A stretch of DNA of 64,000 nt from Lachnospiraceae bacterium (GCA_030526405.1 JAUNCZ010000004.1:41684-105683), one strand, 5' to 3'. Positions 33,292-43,850 are shown, counted from the stretch's first letter. The notes: generated by a model from the sequence alone, not told the origin. Program-made: numbers and translations.

Positions 33292-34962
33292 ATGAAAAAA
33301 AGAGTTGTATCTTTGTTTTTATTAACAGCAATGGCAGCATCCTTCACAGCCTGTGGCGGGGCTGATAAAAAAGAATCCGGTGCACCGGCAGAGGCCAATG
33401 CAAGTACAGATCAGACTGAGTTTTCCATCATTGGCGGACAGTCTGCTCTGTCTCCTGGATATGATGACAATGAAGTTCTGAATGCACTGCAGGAGGAGCT
33501 TGGTATCTCCATTGACTGGAATACAATGAGTGATTCTCTGTCTGAGCAGGTAAATATTCATATTGCAGGTGGAGAGCTTCCTGATGCATTTATGGGTGTT
33601 GGCTTCTCCAACTATGATCTGACAAACTATGGTGAGGATGGAACCTTCATTGATCTGACTCCATATCTTACAGAGGAGTACATGCCGAACCTTACCAAAA
33701 TTCTTGAGGAGTATCCTGAGATCAAATCTGCCATTACCATGTCTGACGGCTGCATCTATGGTCTTCCTGCAGCAGAGCAGATGGGTACAGCCGGTATCGG
33801 TAAAGAGGAGGATTATTCCATCTTCTCCGTACCTCAGTTTTCCATGATCAATAAAGCATGGCTGGATGATCTGGGTCTGGAGGTTCCATCCACACTGGAT
33901 GAGCTGCATGCTGCACTGGAAGCATTTAAAGAGAATGATATGTCTGCTAAATATTACGGAAATGATGCCGGCTCCACCATTCCTATGTCCACAGGATTTG
34001 ATGAGTGGTGCTGGGGACAGAATATCTTCTATTCCGGATTTGGCTTCACAAACTGGCTCAATGATGTATGCAATGACCTGGTTCTGACAGAGGATGGCAC
34101 TGTGGATTTCGTCTGCGACAATGACGAGTATCGTGACTGTCTGACTTACTTCTCCGACTGGTATCAGGAGGGACTTATGGATCCGGAGATGTTCTCTCAG
34201 GATTCTACACAGCTGATCGCAAAATGTCAGCAGGGCTACGTTGGTGTATCTACCTGGTGGTATATCGAGGAACTGATGGGCGAGCATTCAGAGGACTATG
34301 TATTCCTTCCAGTGCTGACCGGACCAGAGGGAACCGATTATGAGGGCAAATCCAATGTAACAATCCGTACAGGCGGAGCTGCAAACTCAGGAAACCTTTC
34401 CATTACCTCTGAGTGTGAGAGCCCTGCAAATCTGCTGGCCTTCTTTGACAAATGGTATGATGGCGAGACTGTAATGCAGCTGCAGTATGGTCCGATTGGA
34501 ACCTTCTTCACAGAGCAGGATGAGGATGGTGTATGGCTGTCCATCACTGAGGATGAGGCTCAGAAGAAATTTGGAAAAGGCGCAGGTGAGCTGAAATCCT
34601 ACTATGAGGTTACAGGTCCTAAGCTGATCCTTTCCAAATACTATGCGGAGAACTTCCGTATGGAGGATCGTGCCATTGAGCGTCTGACTGATCTGTATGA
34701 TTACTGGATGCCACAGGTGAAAAATACCTCTGTTTATCCAATGGACTGCGTATTTACCACAGAAGAGCTGGAAACAATTGACTACTATAAAACAGATTTC
34801 CAGGATATTGTTGCGGAGCAGGAAGGTCTCTGGATCAAAAATGGTGGCCCTACAGATGAGGAGTGGGAAGCATACAAGGCAAAACTGACAGATAACTGCG
34901 GAATGGAAGAGCTGCGTCAGATCTACCAGGATGCTTACGATCGCTATGTAGAGGCTCAGTAA
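33292..34962 (+). CDS. Extracellular solute-binding lipoprotein (LplA-like) for fructo-oligosaccharide
   Basis: A 556-aa lipoprotein with signal peptide ending in FTAC (Cys21). The long mature part with FSIIGGQSALSPGYDDN and many Trp/Tyr residues fits the large LplA-type oligosaccharide-binding proteins. The next genes encode a GH32 enzyme and a fructokinase, so the ligand is probably a short fructan or other beta-fructoside. A stable hairpin follows the gene. Confidence 0.88.
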   Translation: MKKRVVSLFLLTAMAASFTACGGADKKESGAPAEANASTDQTEFSIIGGQSALSPGYDDNEVLNALQEELGISIDWNTMSDSLSEQVNIHIAGGELPDAFMGVGFSNYDLTNYGEDGTFIDLTPYLTEEYMPNLTKILEEYPEIKSAITMSDGCIYGLPAAEQMGTAGIGKEEDYSIFSVPQFSMINKAWLDDLGLEVPSTLDELHAALEAFKENDMSAKYYGNDAGSTIPMSTGFDEWCWGQNIFYSGFGFTNWLNDVCNDLVLTEDGTVDFVCDNDEYRDCLTYFSDWYQEGLMDPEMFSQDSTQLIAKCQQGYVGVSTWWYIEELMGEHSEDYVFLPVLTGPEGTDYEGKSNVTIRTGGAANSGNLSITSECESPANLLAFFDKWYDGETVMQLQYGPIGTFFTEQDEDGVWLSITEDEAQKKFGKGAGELKSYYEVTGPKLILSKYYAENFRMEDRAIERLTDLYDYWMPQVKNTSVYPMDCVFTTEELETIDYYKTDFQDIVAEQEGLWIKNGGPTDEEWEAYKAKLTDNCGMEELRQIYQDAYDRYVEAQ

Positions 34963-35035
34963 TCAGTTGGATAATGGAATAGCAATATTCTGATTGAATC
35001 AATCGAATCACCAATACTAAGTACATTTCATATGG

Positions 35036-35064
35036 CCGGGTGCACAGCAGTTCTGTGCACCCGG
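35036..35064 (+). other. Hairpin after the binding-protein gene
   Basis: CCGGGTGCACAG pairs perfectly with CTGTGCACCCGG around a five-base loop. Only TT follows, so it is a weak terminator at best and may protect the upstream mRNA while letting some transcripts reach the GH32 gene. The rest of 34963-35202 shows no gene. Confidence 0.7.
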
Positions 35065-35202
35065 TTAAAAATAAACAGAACAGAGAATAGAAAGAAGATT
35101 TTCCGGGTAAAGTTTTCTTTGTGTTCTTTGAAGAGAAACCAAAGACAACAGATCCGGTATCAGGCGGATCGAATAAAGAAATAAGAGAACAGGAGTGTGG
35201 AT

Positions 35203-36687
35203 ATGAGCAGTGAAACATTACAGAAGGCTCGTGAATATGAGAAAAAATACAGCAGATATGCAGATCAGGAGAGACCGGCATTTCATGTGACAGGCCAGAT
35301 TGGCTGGATCAATGATCCCAATGGTTTTTCTGCCTATAAGGGAGAATATCATCTGTTCTTTCAGTATCATCCTTACTCTGTTGAGTGGGGACCTATGCAC
35401 TGGGGACATGCAAAAACAAAGGACTTTATCAAGTGGGAGATGCTTCCTGCAGCCATTGCACCGGATTCTGCTGCGGACTGTGCCGGCTGTTTTTCCGGAA
35501 GTGCCATTGAACTGCCGGATGGAAAACAGCTTCTGATGTACACCGGTGTTTACAGAGAAACAAGGGAGGATGGTGTTACCCAGGATATCCAGCATCAGTG
35601 TCTGGCAATTGGTGACGGTCTGGAGTATGAGAAATTTGAGGGAAATCCCGTTCTGACAGCAGAGCATCTTCCGGAGGGGGCAAGCCCCAATGATTTCAGA
35701 GATCCCCATATCTGGAAAGAAGGGGACACCTACTACAGTGTTGTGGGAAATCGTCCTGCAGACGGCAGTGGAAGTCTTCTTGTCTTTGAGAGCAAGGATG
35801 CTTTTCACTGGAAATTCAAGACAGAGATGGATGCCTGCCATAATGAGTATGGAAGAATGTGGGAGTGTCCGGATATCTTTGGACTGGATGGAAAGGATGT
35901 GATTCTTGTAAGCCCTCAGGAAATGGTTCCTCTGGGTGTGGAATTCCATGCCGGATTCGGAACCATCGTTCTCCTTGGAAAACTGGACAGAGAAACCTTT
36001 AAATTCCAGAGAGAAGCCCTGCATTCCATTGATTATGGTATTGATTTCTATGCGCCCCAGACCCTTCTTACAGAGGATGGAAGACGGGTGATGATTGCAT
36101 GGATGGAAAACTGGACCAATGTGGGCTGTAAGCTGACGGACTGCCGAATTTTTGGTGCCATGACCCTTCCAAGAGAGCTTTCTATCAAAAATCACAGACT
36201 GATTCAGAATCCTGTAAGAGAACTTGAGAATTACAGAACCAAGGGTGTGCATTACAAAAACATGATCATCCACCATTCCGTTAACCTTGCCGGGGTCAAT
36301 GGACGTCACATCGATATGACTGTTCAGGTAAGTCCTCTTTCCGGAAATGGCTACAACTGGTTCCGTATGGAACTGGCAAAGGATGGAGAACATGGTGTTT
36401 CCGTTCGATACAAACCAGGTACCAATATGATCCGCGTGGATCGTTCCCGTTGCGGTGGCCGCTTCGATATTGTACATACAAGGGATTTTGTGGTGTTCCC
36501 TCACGATGGAGAACTGAAGATCCGTGTGGTAATGGATGGAAATCTTCTGGAGCTGTTTTTCAACGATGGAGAACAGGCGGCAACCTTCAAATTATACAAT
36601 AAAAATCTGGATGCCAGATCCATCACCTTTGAGGCTGATGTTCCGGTACAGATTGATGTGGAAAAATACGATCTGGTGGTGGAGTAA
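35203..36687 (+). CDS. Glycoside hydrolase family 32 beta-fructosidase
   Basis: A 494-aa GH32 enzyme without signal peptide, hence intracellular. The catalytic motifs are present: WINDPNG with the nucleophile Asp38, FRDPHIW with the transition-state Asp, and WECPDIFGL with the acid/base Glu. A C-terminal beta-sandwich follows from about residue 350. It should split imported fructo-oligosaccharides or sucrose to fructose. Because uptake is by an ABC system rather than PTS, the substrate need not be phosphorylated. The ATG follows AGGAG by seven bases. Confidence 0.93.
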   Translation: MSSETLQKAREYEKKYSRYADQERPAFHVTGQIGWINDPNGFSAYKGEYHLFFQYHPYSVEWGPMHWGHAKTKDFIKWEMLPAAIAPDSAADCAGCFSGSAIELPDGKQLLMYTGVYRETREDGVTQDIQHQCLAIGDGLEYEKFEGNPVLTAEHLPEGASPNDFRDPHIWKEGDTYYSVVGNRPADGSGSLLVFESKDAFHWKFKTEMDACHNEYGRMWECPDIFGLDGKDVILVSPQEMVPLGVEFHAGFGTIVLLGKLDRETFKFQREALHSIDYGIDFYAPQTLLTEDGRRVMIAWMENWTNVGCKLTDCRIFGAMTLPRELSIKNHRLIQNPVRELENYRTKGVHYKNMIIHHSVNLAGVNGRHIDMTVQVSPLSGNGYNWFRMELAKDGEHGVSVRYKPGTNMIRVDRSRCGGRFDIVHTRDFVVFPHDGELKIRVVMDGNLLELFFNDGEQAATFKLYNKNLDARSITFEADVPVQIDVEKYDLVVE

Positions 36688-36766
36688 GAACACGGACAAT
36701 GGAATACAGCATGCTTTCGCTGTGTTGCCGTCTTCCGGATCAGAATGATGACAGGGGGAAACAGAA

Positions 36767-37753
36767 ATGAAAAAATATGATGTGGCAGCTCTTGGAGAAC
36801 TGTTGATTGATTTTACTGAAAATGGGGTATCTGCACAGGGAAATCCTGTGATGGAGGCCAATCCAGGGGGTGCCCCCTGCAATGTGCTGGCTCTGCTGCA
36901 GAAGCTGGGACATACCACCGGTTTTATCGGAAAGGTGGGAAAGGATATGTTTGGAAACCAGCTGGAAAAAGCGTTTCAGGAGGTGGGAATCAGCACAGAA
37001 TGCCTGATCCGTGATCCTGAGGTGAATACCACACTGGCATTTGTTCACACCTTTGAGGATGGGGACAGAGATTTCTCTTTCTATAGAAAACCCGGCGCAG
37101 ATATGATGCTCTCCAAAGAGGACATTACAACAGATGCGGTACAGAATATGATCCGCTCAGCGAAAATCTTTCATTTTGGATCCTTGTCCATGACAGCTCC
37201 CGTCTGCCGGAAGGCCACCAGGGAGGCTATCCGGATTGCAGAGGAAGCCGGCTGTATTATTTCCTTTGATCCAAACCTGCGGGAGCCACTGTGGAGTTCT
37301 CTGGATGCAGCCAGAGAGCAGATTGCATATGGTATGGGGAAATGCCATATGTTGAAAATCTCAGACAATGAGATCAGCTGGTTCACCGGCACATCTGATT
37401 ATGAGGAGGGAGTACAGATTCTCCGTGATACCTACCCGAATATCCAGCTGTTGCTGGTATCCCTTGGAAAAGATGGCAGCATGGCATTTTCTGGAGGTGT
37501 GAAGGTGCAGATTCCTGCATTCCTTCAGCCTGATACCATTGAAACCACTGGAGCGGGAGATACCTTCTGCGGTTCCGTTCTTCACTATCTGCTGGAGAAT
37601 AATGAGCAGAGGGGAGAAATCCGGGTATTTACGGCAGAGGAACTTACAGAGATGGTTACCTTTGCCAATGCAGCGGCCTCCCTGATCACCACCAGAAAAG
37701 GTGCTCTCCGTGTGATGCCGGAGCGGAAAGAAATACTGGCAATGTTGCATTGA
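36767..37753 (+). CDS. Fructokinase (PfkB family)
   Basis: A 328-aa PfkB-family sugar kinase. The N-terminal GELLIDFTENG, the sugar-binding NPGGAPCNVLALLQKLG and the C-terminal ATP/anion-hole motif TTGAGDTFCGSVL are all present. It would make fructose-6-phosphate from the fructose released by the GH32 enzyme. It starts 79 bp after that gene behind AGGGGG. Two terminators follow. Confidence 0.92.
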   Translation: MKKYDVAALGELLIDFTENGVSAQGNPVMEANPGGAPCNVLALLQKLGHTTGFIGKVGKDMFGNQLEKAFQEVGISTECLIRDPEVNTTLAFVHTFEDGDRDFSFYRKPGADMMLSKEDITTDAVQNMIRSAKIFHFGSLSMTAPVCRKATREAIRIAEEAGCIISFDPNLREPLWSSLDAAREQIAYGMGKCHMLKISDNEISWFTGTSDYEEGVQILRDTYPNIQLLLVSLGKDGSMAFSGGVKVQIPAFLQPDTIETTGAGDTFCGSVLHYLLENNEQRGEIRVFTAEELTEMVTFANAAASLITTRKGALRVMPERKEILAMLH

Positions 37754-37780
37754 GTTTTAACTTTTAAGATATAGTTCGCA

Positions 37781-37820
37781 GTTGTTCAGTCCATGACTGA
37801 ACAACTACTGGTCTTTTTTC
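37781..37820 (+). terminator. First terminator of the fructan operon
   Basis: GTTGTTCAGTC pairs perfectly with GACTGAACAAC around a two- to three-base loop. A T-rich run begins about ten bases later. Confidence 0.65.
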
Positions 37821-37834
37821 TTCTTCTTTTAAAA

Positions 37835-37876
37835 AATGAGACTGTCTGAGCAATCGCTGAGCCAGTCTCATTTTCT
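37835..37876 (+). terminator. Second terminator of the fructan operon
   Basis: AATGAGACTG (37835-37844) pairs with CAGTCTCATT (37863-37872), with A-run before and TTTT after. A smaller stem lies in the loop. Confidence 0.82.
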
Positions 37877-37889
37877 ATGTCTCTTCCAC

Positions 37890-37918
37890 TTGCACATTAA
37901 CAAAAAATCCTTTATCAT
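37890..37918 (+). promoter_or_regulatory. Promoter of the aconitase-family gene
   Basis: TTGCAC (37890-37895) and TATCAT (37913-37918) are 17 bp apart, giving a leader of about 140 nt. The rest of 37754-38064 holds only terminators. Confidence 0.65.
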
Positions 37919-38064
37919 TAACGGATAAAGCAATTTATCACTCTACAGGAACACTGTGAAAAAGCATTTGCGGCAGCTGTCAGAAGACACAGATTCCGGG
38001 ATGCAGCAGAGAATATCTGCCCCAGAGGGGACTGCAGAGTGTGGATTAGAGGAGGACTATAATT

Positions 38065-40353
38065 ATGATTAAACTGTTAGACGGCGGTGCTTACCTGCTG
38101 AACGGAACAGAAGTAATCCCTGCTGATGCAGAGGCTTCTGCGAAGATCCAGGCGGCAACAGGTGCAAGTGTTGATCCGGTGGAAGCAAAAAAGAACACCA
38201 TTGCATACAACATTCTTGCTTCCCACAATACATCCGGAAATATGAAGGATCTGCAGATCAAATTTGATAAGCTGACCTCTCATGATATTACTTTCGTAGG
38301 AATCATCCAGACAGCCCGTGCTTCAGGACTGGAAAAATTCCCTGTACCTTACGTACTGACCAACTGCCACAACTCTCTTTGTGCAGTAGGTGGTACCATC
38401 AACGAGGATGACCACATGTTTGGTCTGACCTGTGCAAAGAAATACGGCGGTATCTATGTACCACCTCATCAGGCAGTTATCCATCAGTTTGCCCGTGAGA
38501 TGCTGGCAGGCGGCGGAAAGATGATCCTGGGATCTGACTCCCATACCCGTTACGGTGCCCTTGGTACCATGGCTATGGGTGAGGGTGGTCCTGAGCTTGT
38601 AAAACAGCTGCTGAACAAAACCTACGATATCCCAATGCCAGGCGTTGTAGGTATCTACATGACAGGTGCTCCGATCCCTGGTGTAGGACCTCAGGACGTG
38701 GCTCTGGCCATCATCGGTGCAGTATTTGCCAACGGCTATGTAAAGAACAAAGTAATGGAGTTCGTAGGACCTGGTGTTGCTAACCTCAGCGCTGACTTCC
38801 GTATCGGTGTGGATGTAATGACCACAGAGACTACCTGTCTGTCTTCTATCTGGAGAACCGATGACAAGATCAAGGAGTTCTATGAGAAACACGGAAGAAG
38901 CGAGGAGTACAAAGAGCTGAATCCTGGCGCTGTTACCTACTACGACGGCATGATCCTGGTTGAGCTGGATAAGATCCGCCCAATGATCGCTATGCCATTC
39001 CATCCATCCAACACCTACACCATCGATGAGGTAAATGCCAACCTGATGGACGTTCTGGATGATGTGGAGAAACGTGCTATGGTTTCCCTGGATGGAAAGA
39101 TCCCATACACACTGAAAGACAAGGTTGTTGACGGAAAACTTCTTGTTGATCAGGGTATTATCGCAGGCTGTGCCGGCGGTGGATTCGAGAATATCTGTGA
39201 CGCAGCAGATATCCTTCGCGGACAGAATATCGGTTCTGATGCATTTACCCTCAGTGTATATCCTGCATCTACTCCAATCTTCATGGAGATCGCTAAGAAC
39301 GGAGTTCTCTCTGATCTTCTGGCAACAGGTGCCATTGTTAAAACTGCATTCTGCGGACCTTGCTTCGGTGCCGGAGACACACCTGCAAACAATGCACTGT
39401 CCATCCGTCATTCCACAAGAAACTTCCCGAACCGTGAGGGATCCAAGATCCAGAACGGTCAGATTTCTTCTGTTGCTCTTATGGATGCCCGTTCCATCGC
39501 AGCAACAGCAGCAAATAAAGGCTTCCTGACACCTGCTACAGAGTTCGCAGGAGAGTATCGTCATCCGAACTACTTCTTCGACTCCACCATCTACGCAAAC
39601 CGCGTATTTGACAGCAAGGGTGTGGCAGATCCATCTGTAGAGATCCAGTTTGGTCCAAACATCAAAGACTGGCCAGAGATGTCTGCACTGCCAGAGAACA
39701 TGGTTCTGAAGGTTGTATCTGAGATTCATGATCCTGTAACCACAACAGATGAGCTGATTCCATCCGGTGAGACTTCATCCTTCCGTTCCAATCCTCTGGG
39801 ACTGGCAGAGTTCACACTGTCCAGAAAAGACCCTGCATACGTAGGTCGTGCAAAAGAGGTACAGAAGGCACAGAAAGCCATCGAGGCTGATCAGTGTCCT
39901 GTAGAGGCTCTTCCAGAGATGAAGCCTGTTATGGATACCATCAAGAAAACCTATCCTGAGGTAGGCCGTGGCAATATCGGTGTAGGTTCCACCATCTTCG
40001 CTGTAAAACCAGGTGATGGTTCTGCCCGTGAGCAGGCTGCTTCCTGCCAGAAGGTACTGGGCGGCTGGGCAAATATTGCCAACGAGTACGCTACAAAGAG
40101 ATATCGTTCCAACCTGATCAACTGGGGAATGCTTCCATTCCTGATTCCGGAGGGAGAGCTTCCATTTGCAAACGGAGATTATCTGTTTGTACCGGATGTG
40201 CGCAAAGCAGTGGCTGAGAAGGCTGAAGTGATCAAAGCATATGTGGTGAAAGAGGATACTCTGAAGGAGTTCGAGCTTCGTCTTGGTGATCTTACCGATG
40301 ATGAGAGAGAGATCATCCTGAAGGGCTGTCTGATCAACTACTACAAAGGTTAA
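38065..40353 (+). CDS. Aconitase-family hydratase
   Basis: A 762-aa protein of the aconitase superfamily, annotated as hydratase in many anaerobes. Conserved parts include ASHNTSG near the N-terminus, [21 protein letters not shown], the Fe-S cysteine segments [11 protein letters not shown] and [12 protein letters not shown], and the C-terminal swivel-domain substrate loop [13 protein letters not shown] ([21 protein letters not shown]). It may act as aconitase or on a related hydroxy-acid; the family is distant from AcnA/AcnB. The ATG follows GAGGAGG. It is monocistronic with its own promoter and terminator. Confidence 0.85.
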   Translation: MIKLLDGGAYLLNGTEVIPADAEASAKIQAATGASVDPVEAKKNTIAYNILASHNTSGNMKDLQIKFDKLTSHDITFVGIIQTARASGLEKFPVPYVLTNCHNSLCAVGGTINEDDHMFGLTCAKKYGGIYVPPHQAVIHQFAREMLAGGGKMILGSDSHTRYGALGTMAMGEGGPELVKQLLNKTYDIPMPGVVGIYMTGAPIPGVGPQDVALAIIGAVFANGYVKNKVMEFVGPGVANLSADFRIGVDVMTTETTCLSSIWRTDDKIKEFYEKHGRSEEYKELNPGAVTYYDGMILVELDKIRPMIAMPFHPSNTYTIDEVNANLMDVLDDVEKRAMVSLDGKIPYTLKDKVVDGKLLVDQGIIAGCAGGGFENICDAADILRGQNIGSDAFTLSVYPASTPIFMEIAKNGVLSDLLATGAIVKTAFCGPCFGAGDTPANNALSIRHSTRNFPNREGSKIQNGQISSVALMDARSIAATAANKGFLTPATEFAGEYRHPNYFFDSTIYANRVFDSKGVADPSVEIQFGPNIKDWPEMSALPENMVLKVVSEIHDPVTTTDELIPSGETSSFRSNPLGLAEFTLSRKDPAYVGRAKEVQKAQKAIEADQCPVEALPEMKPVMDTIKKTYPEVGRGNIGVGSTIFAVKPGDGSAREQAASCQKVLGGWANIANEYATKRYRSNLINWGMLPFLIPEGELPFANGDYLFVPDVRKAVAEKAEVIKAYVVKEDTLKEFELRLGDLTDDEREIILKGCLINYYKG

Positions 40354-40395
40354 TGAATAATTCCCGGCCGGGGATGTCGGCTGAGGTGTGAAAAG

Positions 40396-40437
40396 GGCAG
40401 GAGTGTTCCGATTAACTACGGAATACTCCTGCCTTTG
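40396..40437 (+). terminator. Terminator of the aconitase-family gene
   Basis: GGCAGGAGTGTTCCG pairs with CGGAATACTCCTGCC (one mismatch), followed by TTTGTGTTT. Confidence 0.82.
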
Positions 40438-40511
40438 TGTTTCTGTATAGGAAAGTCCTTCGGAATTTCCTATACAAGAATGCTTTATGCGCAGCTACAC
40501 TTTGTTCTTTA

Positions 40512-41819
40512 CTATTTGTCTTTGGGGAATAGAACATGTACACTGAACATATTTTGGGTTTCATAGATTTGTATCGCACCATTTCTTTCCTCTATAACTG
40601 CTTTTACACTTTTTAATCCTAATCCGTGGAGTTCAGAAGATTCTTTGCTTGTATACAATTCAGGATTTGTATCTAATACAGGCACAGAAACATAATTCTG
40701 GATTACAACACTTATTCTGTTTTCTTTTTCCACCAGATCCAGAAGGATAAGTCGATTGTCGATGGGCTCCTGAAGCTCAGCTTCGAATGCATTATCAAGG
40801 AGATTTGACACAAGAACCATAAACGGCAGATCATTATATTCGTCCGTTAGATGAAGACGACATTTCAGAGAGATAGAATTCTGACTGCATTTTTTGTGCA
40901 TTTCATTGAGAAGTGCATTTAGCAGACTGTTTTCTGAGTATACAGGAGCGGTTGAGTCGATGTGGCTGCTGAGAATGCTGTTTATATTTTCTATTACTTC
41001 TTTTACATGGTTGTCTGTAAGTAATGTTCGATAATTGAGCAGGATATTCTTTATATCATGTTTTAGGATTCGGATGGAATCGTACTGCTTTTTCATTTTT
41101 TGCATAGCCTGCTGTTGTTCTGCTATTTGCAGTTTTAATAGCTTTTCTTCCTGCTCTTTTTGCTGTTCTTTGTATTGCAAGTCAAGAAGAAATAGTCCAA
41201 TGATCGTGATTATAAGCATAGTAAAGGTTATAAAAAAACAAAAGTTCACTATTACATGGGAAACATCAGAAAGAGACAGTAGAATCAGGTGCATAAAAAG
41301 AACCATCAAAAAATCAGAAAAGAAGAACACCAAAGCAATTCCGAGTCTTTTTCCCAGCAGATGTGCATCTCTGTGATAGAGTTTGGAAAAGAAATACAGG
41401 AACATATATTGGACTAAGTATATAGTGACCAGATAAAGTAAACGTTCATTGGTTCCAGGTGAAAACAGAGAATTTATCGAATATTTCCCGGCAATAAGAA
41501 ATAGATTGATTACAAGATTTGTTGAGACAATATCCCAGATATTGAAAATAAAAACAAGCAGGATTGCCGTTGTACTTTTTATTGCATAGAAATGCTTTAC
41601 AATGAAATATTCCACAAGCATTCCAAGTATTGATAAAACAGAGTTTGGAATATACGTATCACTGATCAGGCTGATCAGAATCAATCCAGCACCTGCAATG
41701 CTTAAAGTAGAATACCGAAAATGGGCAGATTTATGGCAAATTGTATTAACGAACAAGAAAAACAGCAGAAAACTAAGAATGCTGGCAGTGATTTCTGACA
41801 GTTCAGACAGTAAGAACAT
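40512..41819 (-). CDS. Agr-type sensor histidine kinase (GHKL, HPK10)
   Basis: A 435-aa kinase with about six N-terminal helices, a coiled linker rich in Gln/Glu/Lys (about residues 215-245), the phosphorylation box RILKHDIKNILLNYR, and a GHKL ATPase domain with VSNLLDNAFEA and GLGLKSVKAVIEE. The HDxKN form is typical of AgrC/ComD-like receptors for peptides. No agrB or agrD gene is in the window, so the signal is unknown. The start overlaps the response regulator gene by 17 bp. Confidence 0.88.
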   Translation of the reverse strand: MFLLSELSEITASILSFLLFFLFVNTICHKSAHFRYSTLSIAGAGLILISLISDTYIPNSVLSILGMLVEYFIVKHFYAIKSTTAILLVFIFNIWDIVSTNLVINLFLIAGKYSINSLFSPGTNERLLYLVTIYLVQYMFLYFFSKLYHRDAHLLGKRLGIALVFFFSDFLMVLFMHLILLSLSDVSHVIVNFCFFITFTMLIITIIGLFLLDLQYKEQQKEQEEKLLKLQIAEQQQAMQKMKKQYDSIRILKHDIKNILLNYRTLLTDNHVKEVIENINSILSSHIDSTAPVYSENSLLNALLNEMHKKCSQNSISLKCRLHLTDEYNDLPFMVLVSNLLDNAFEAELQEPIDNRLILLDLVEKENRISVVIQNYVSVPVLDTNPELYTSKESSELHGLGLKSVKAVIEERNGAIQIYETQNMFSVHVLFPKDK

Positions 41820-42537
41820 GAGTGTGCTCCCTTTCCCATTTCATATATGCATTTTTTACAGCGGTACGACAGCTACGTGCAACATTCAATCGAGAAGCGT
41901 CTGTAAGAATGATATAGTCAACGCCTATCATTTCGACATTTTGTAAATTGACAAGGCAGCCCTGATGAATTCGTACAAAATTCTGCTTTAACAATATAGG
42001 TTCATATCCAGATAAAGAACTTCGGGTACGATAGGTGTTATTTTTGCATACAAATTGTAAATAGTGTCCCCGGATTTCTACATAATAGACGCTGTTTACA
42101 GGTATAAATACGGAAGTTCCCTTTTCAGTGAGCTCTATCTGGTACTCTTTCTGCTTTTTCAGACTGAGATGATGGAAGGTCATTAATGCTTCCTCAAGCT
42201 CGTTATCAAGCATTTCTTTTCGGATGAATCGTAGTGGTGAATATCGAAAAGATTCAAAAACAGCATCAGATAAACTGCTGACGAAAATAATGGATGTGGA
42301 GCTGATGCCAGTGTCATCAGTCTGACGAATCTTGTTTGCAATTTCCAATCCATTGATATCTGGCATACGAATATCTAAAAACAACAGATCGTAGTGTTGT
42401 GATGATGTCAGTAATTTGCTGTCAGTAAAAACTGAAATATTTACCGGGATTCCCATTTGGTTCAGAATAGAGGTTATTTTGTCTTTCAGATGAGATGCAA
42501 ATGCAGAATCATCATCACAAATGGCAATTTGATACAT
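41803..42537 (-). CDS. LytTR-family response regulator (AgrA-like)
   Basis: A 244-aa regulator with an N-terminal receiver domain (ICDDDSAF, phosphoacceptor Asp in LLFLDIRMPDING) and a C-terminal LytTR DNA-binding domain (residues about 140-240: VYYVEIRGHYLQFVC, RIHQGCLVNLQNV). It is the partner of the overlapping histidine kinase. LytTR proteins bind two 9-bp direct repeats about 21 bp apart; such a repeat lies 75 bp upstream of this gene, in front of a divergent lipoprotein gene. Confidence 0.9.
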   Translation of the reverse strand: MYQIAICDDDSAFASHLKDKITSILNQMGIPVNISVFTDSKLLTSSQHYDLLFLDIRMPDINGLEIANKIRQTDDTGISSTSIIFVSSLSDAVFESFRYSPLRFIRKEMLDNELEEALMTFHHLSLKKQKEYQIELTEKGTSVFIPVNSVYYVEIRGHYLQFVCKNNTYRTRSSLSGYEPILLKQNFVRIHQGCLVNLQNVEMIGVDYIILTDASRLNVARSCRTAVKNAYMKWEREHTHVLTV

Positions 42538-42611
42538 TTTTTACGCTCCTTAGTATTGATGATTTAAGTATACAATATTAAAACAATGATATAAATATCT
42601 GAAGGCTTATC

Positions 42612-42686
42612 ATGGTTACGGAATAAAGCCAGAATGGTACGGAATAAGGCCAGATTATTGCAATTGATTAGGTGGTTTGCGAATAT
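42612..42686 (+). promoter_or_regulatory. LytTR-type direct repeats and promoter
   Basis: ATGGTTACGGAATAAAGCC (from 42612) is repeated as ATGGTACGGAATAAGGCC (from 42634). The core ACGGAATAA recurs at exactly 21 bp (42618 and 42639). TTGCAA (42658-42663) and GAATAT (42681-42686) follow with 17 bp spacing. This is the classical layout of an AgrA-type activated promoter. Confidence 0.75.
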
Positions 42687-42749
42687 GAAATCAGGAAACT
42701 ATAGTTGGAAAGGATCAAGCTGGTCGGCAATTCAGTGGAGGAGATGATC

Positions 42750-43298
42750 ATGAAAACTGTTAAGCGTGGAAAAACAGCAGGTTATTGTATATTACTGGTG
42801 GCTCTGTTGTTGGCAGAGGTGATACTTGTTGCGTGCAGTAAAGAATATGAAGGTTTAACAGAGAAGAAACAAACTTCATCTGATTTGGCTGAAGGCATAT
42901 CAGACCTACGTCAGGAATCATATGTTACGATACAAACAAAAAATCCGGACACAAATGCTATATATACAGAAACACTGTATTTTGATTGTTTTGATTACCA
43001 GATGAATGGAAGTGGTGATATTCTGTGCGTTTCGGATTTTGACGAGATTCGGATTCCGTCAGGTGAATATATTATTCTTTATGTAAAAGGAAAAGGAGAA
43101 GTCACTGAAGTACACAGTGGAGATGTTGTGGAAGTATCCTTTTGCCAGATGCCAGAGGAAAGATTGCAAGTTTCAATGCAGGACCAGAAAAAGGATGTTA
43201 CTGATGGTAATCCGAAAGTGAGAATGACAGCGTCTTATGATGGTAAATGTGAATTAATGATTCGAAACCTATCTTCTGAGACAGTAATTCTAACATAA
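42750..43298 (+). CDS. Putative lipoprotein under LytTR control
   Basis: A 182-aa protein. The N-terminus has a basic head, a hydrophobic stretch and a lipobox ILVAC (Cys29). The mature part has no domain I recognise and is rich in beta-type sequence. The ATG at 42750 follows GGAGG by eight bases; an upstream in-frame ATG at 42705 has no ribosome site. Direct repeats for the LytTR regulator lie in front of its promoter. It is followed by the relic of a secreted-protein gene and a terminator. Confidence 0.75.
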   Translation: MKTVKRGKTAGYCILLVALLLAEVILVACSKEYEGLTEKKQTSSDLAEGISDLRQESYVTIQTKNPDTNAIYTETLYFDCFDYQMNGSGDILCVSDFDEIRIPSGEYIILYVKGKGEVTEVHSGDVVEVSFCQMPEERLQVSMQDQKKDVTDGNPKVRMTASYDGKCELMIRNLSSETVILT

Positions 43299-43332
43299 TG
43301 CTAGAAGTGAAAAAGGGAAGGGAGTGTAGAAC

Positions 43333-43850
43333 ATGAAGAAAATAAAAAAAATATTGAGTTCAGCTGTTGCATTATCAATGCTTATATTATAGGCGCGGAC
43401 CGAGCAGCAAATGAGCACACCTTATGTCATGGTCACTCGACTCTGCTAAATAGCTGACAAATACAGTAATTGAGAGGTATCCAGCATATTCAATAACTAC
43501 CTCTCGATTTGGGAAGCGTTTGTTGTAACATGAAGTTCGCCAGATTTTAGGTAGAAGCTTGTTTTGAAATCGATTGAATAAAGCTGCGGATATTGCAGAA
43601 AAATCAGACAATAAAAATAAATGAAATAAATTTACAAAATACTGTTGACAAACAGAAGAAGATGATGTACCATTAAACCATCAAATAGAACTTCAAAAAA
43701 AGAGAGGAACACTCCAATGAGAACTTAATCTTTTAATCGAATTCTATGAACAGGAGGTACGGTCCAACAAAAACTTAATCTAACACTCATAATCAATGAA
43801 AGCGAAGGTGTAGAGCATGAAATTACAGGATATTCATTAAAGACCCGATT
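43333..43850 (+). pseudogene. Relic of a secreted-protein gene (signal peptide stopped by TAG)
   Basis: AAGGGAGTG precedes an ATG at 43333 that opens a perfect signal-peptide start, MKKIKKILSSAVALSMLIL, which ends in TAG at 43390-43392. Downstream, one frame from about 43650 to 43850 still reads protein-like (EDDVPLNHQIELQ and later LNLTLIINESEGVEHEITG) but is broken by stops. The part in between (43393-43620) shows no protein similarity; it has a GAGAGGTA/TACCTCTC inverted repeat at 43472-43505. I read it as a decayed gene, perhaps with a foreign insert. Confidence 0.6.

Noticed and set aside
43387..43611. 74-codon minus-strand frame
   Set aside because: No ribosome site and no recognisable protein; it overlaps the relic gene and an inverted repeat.
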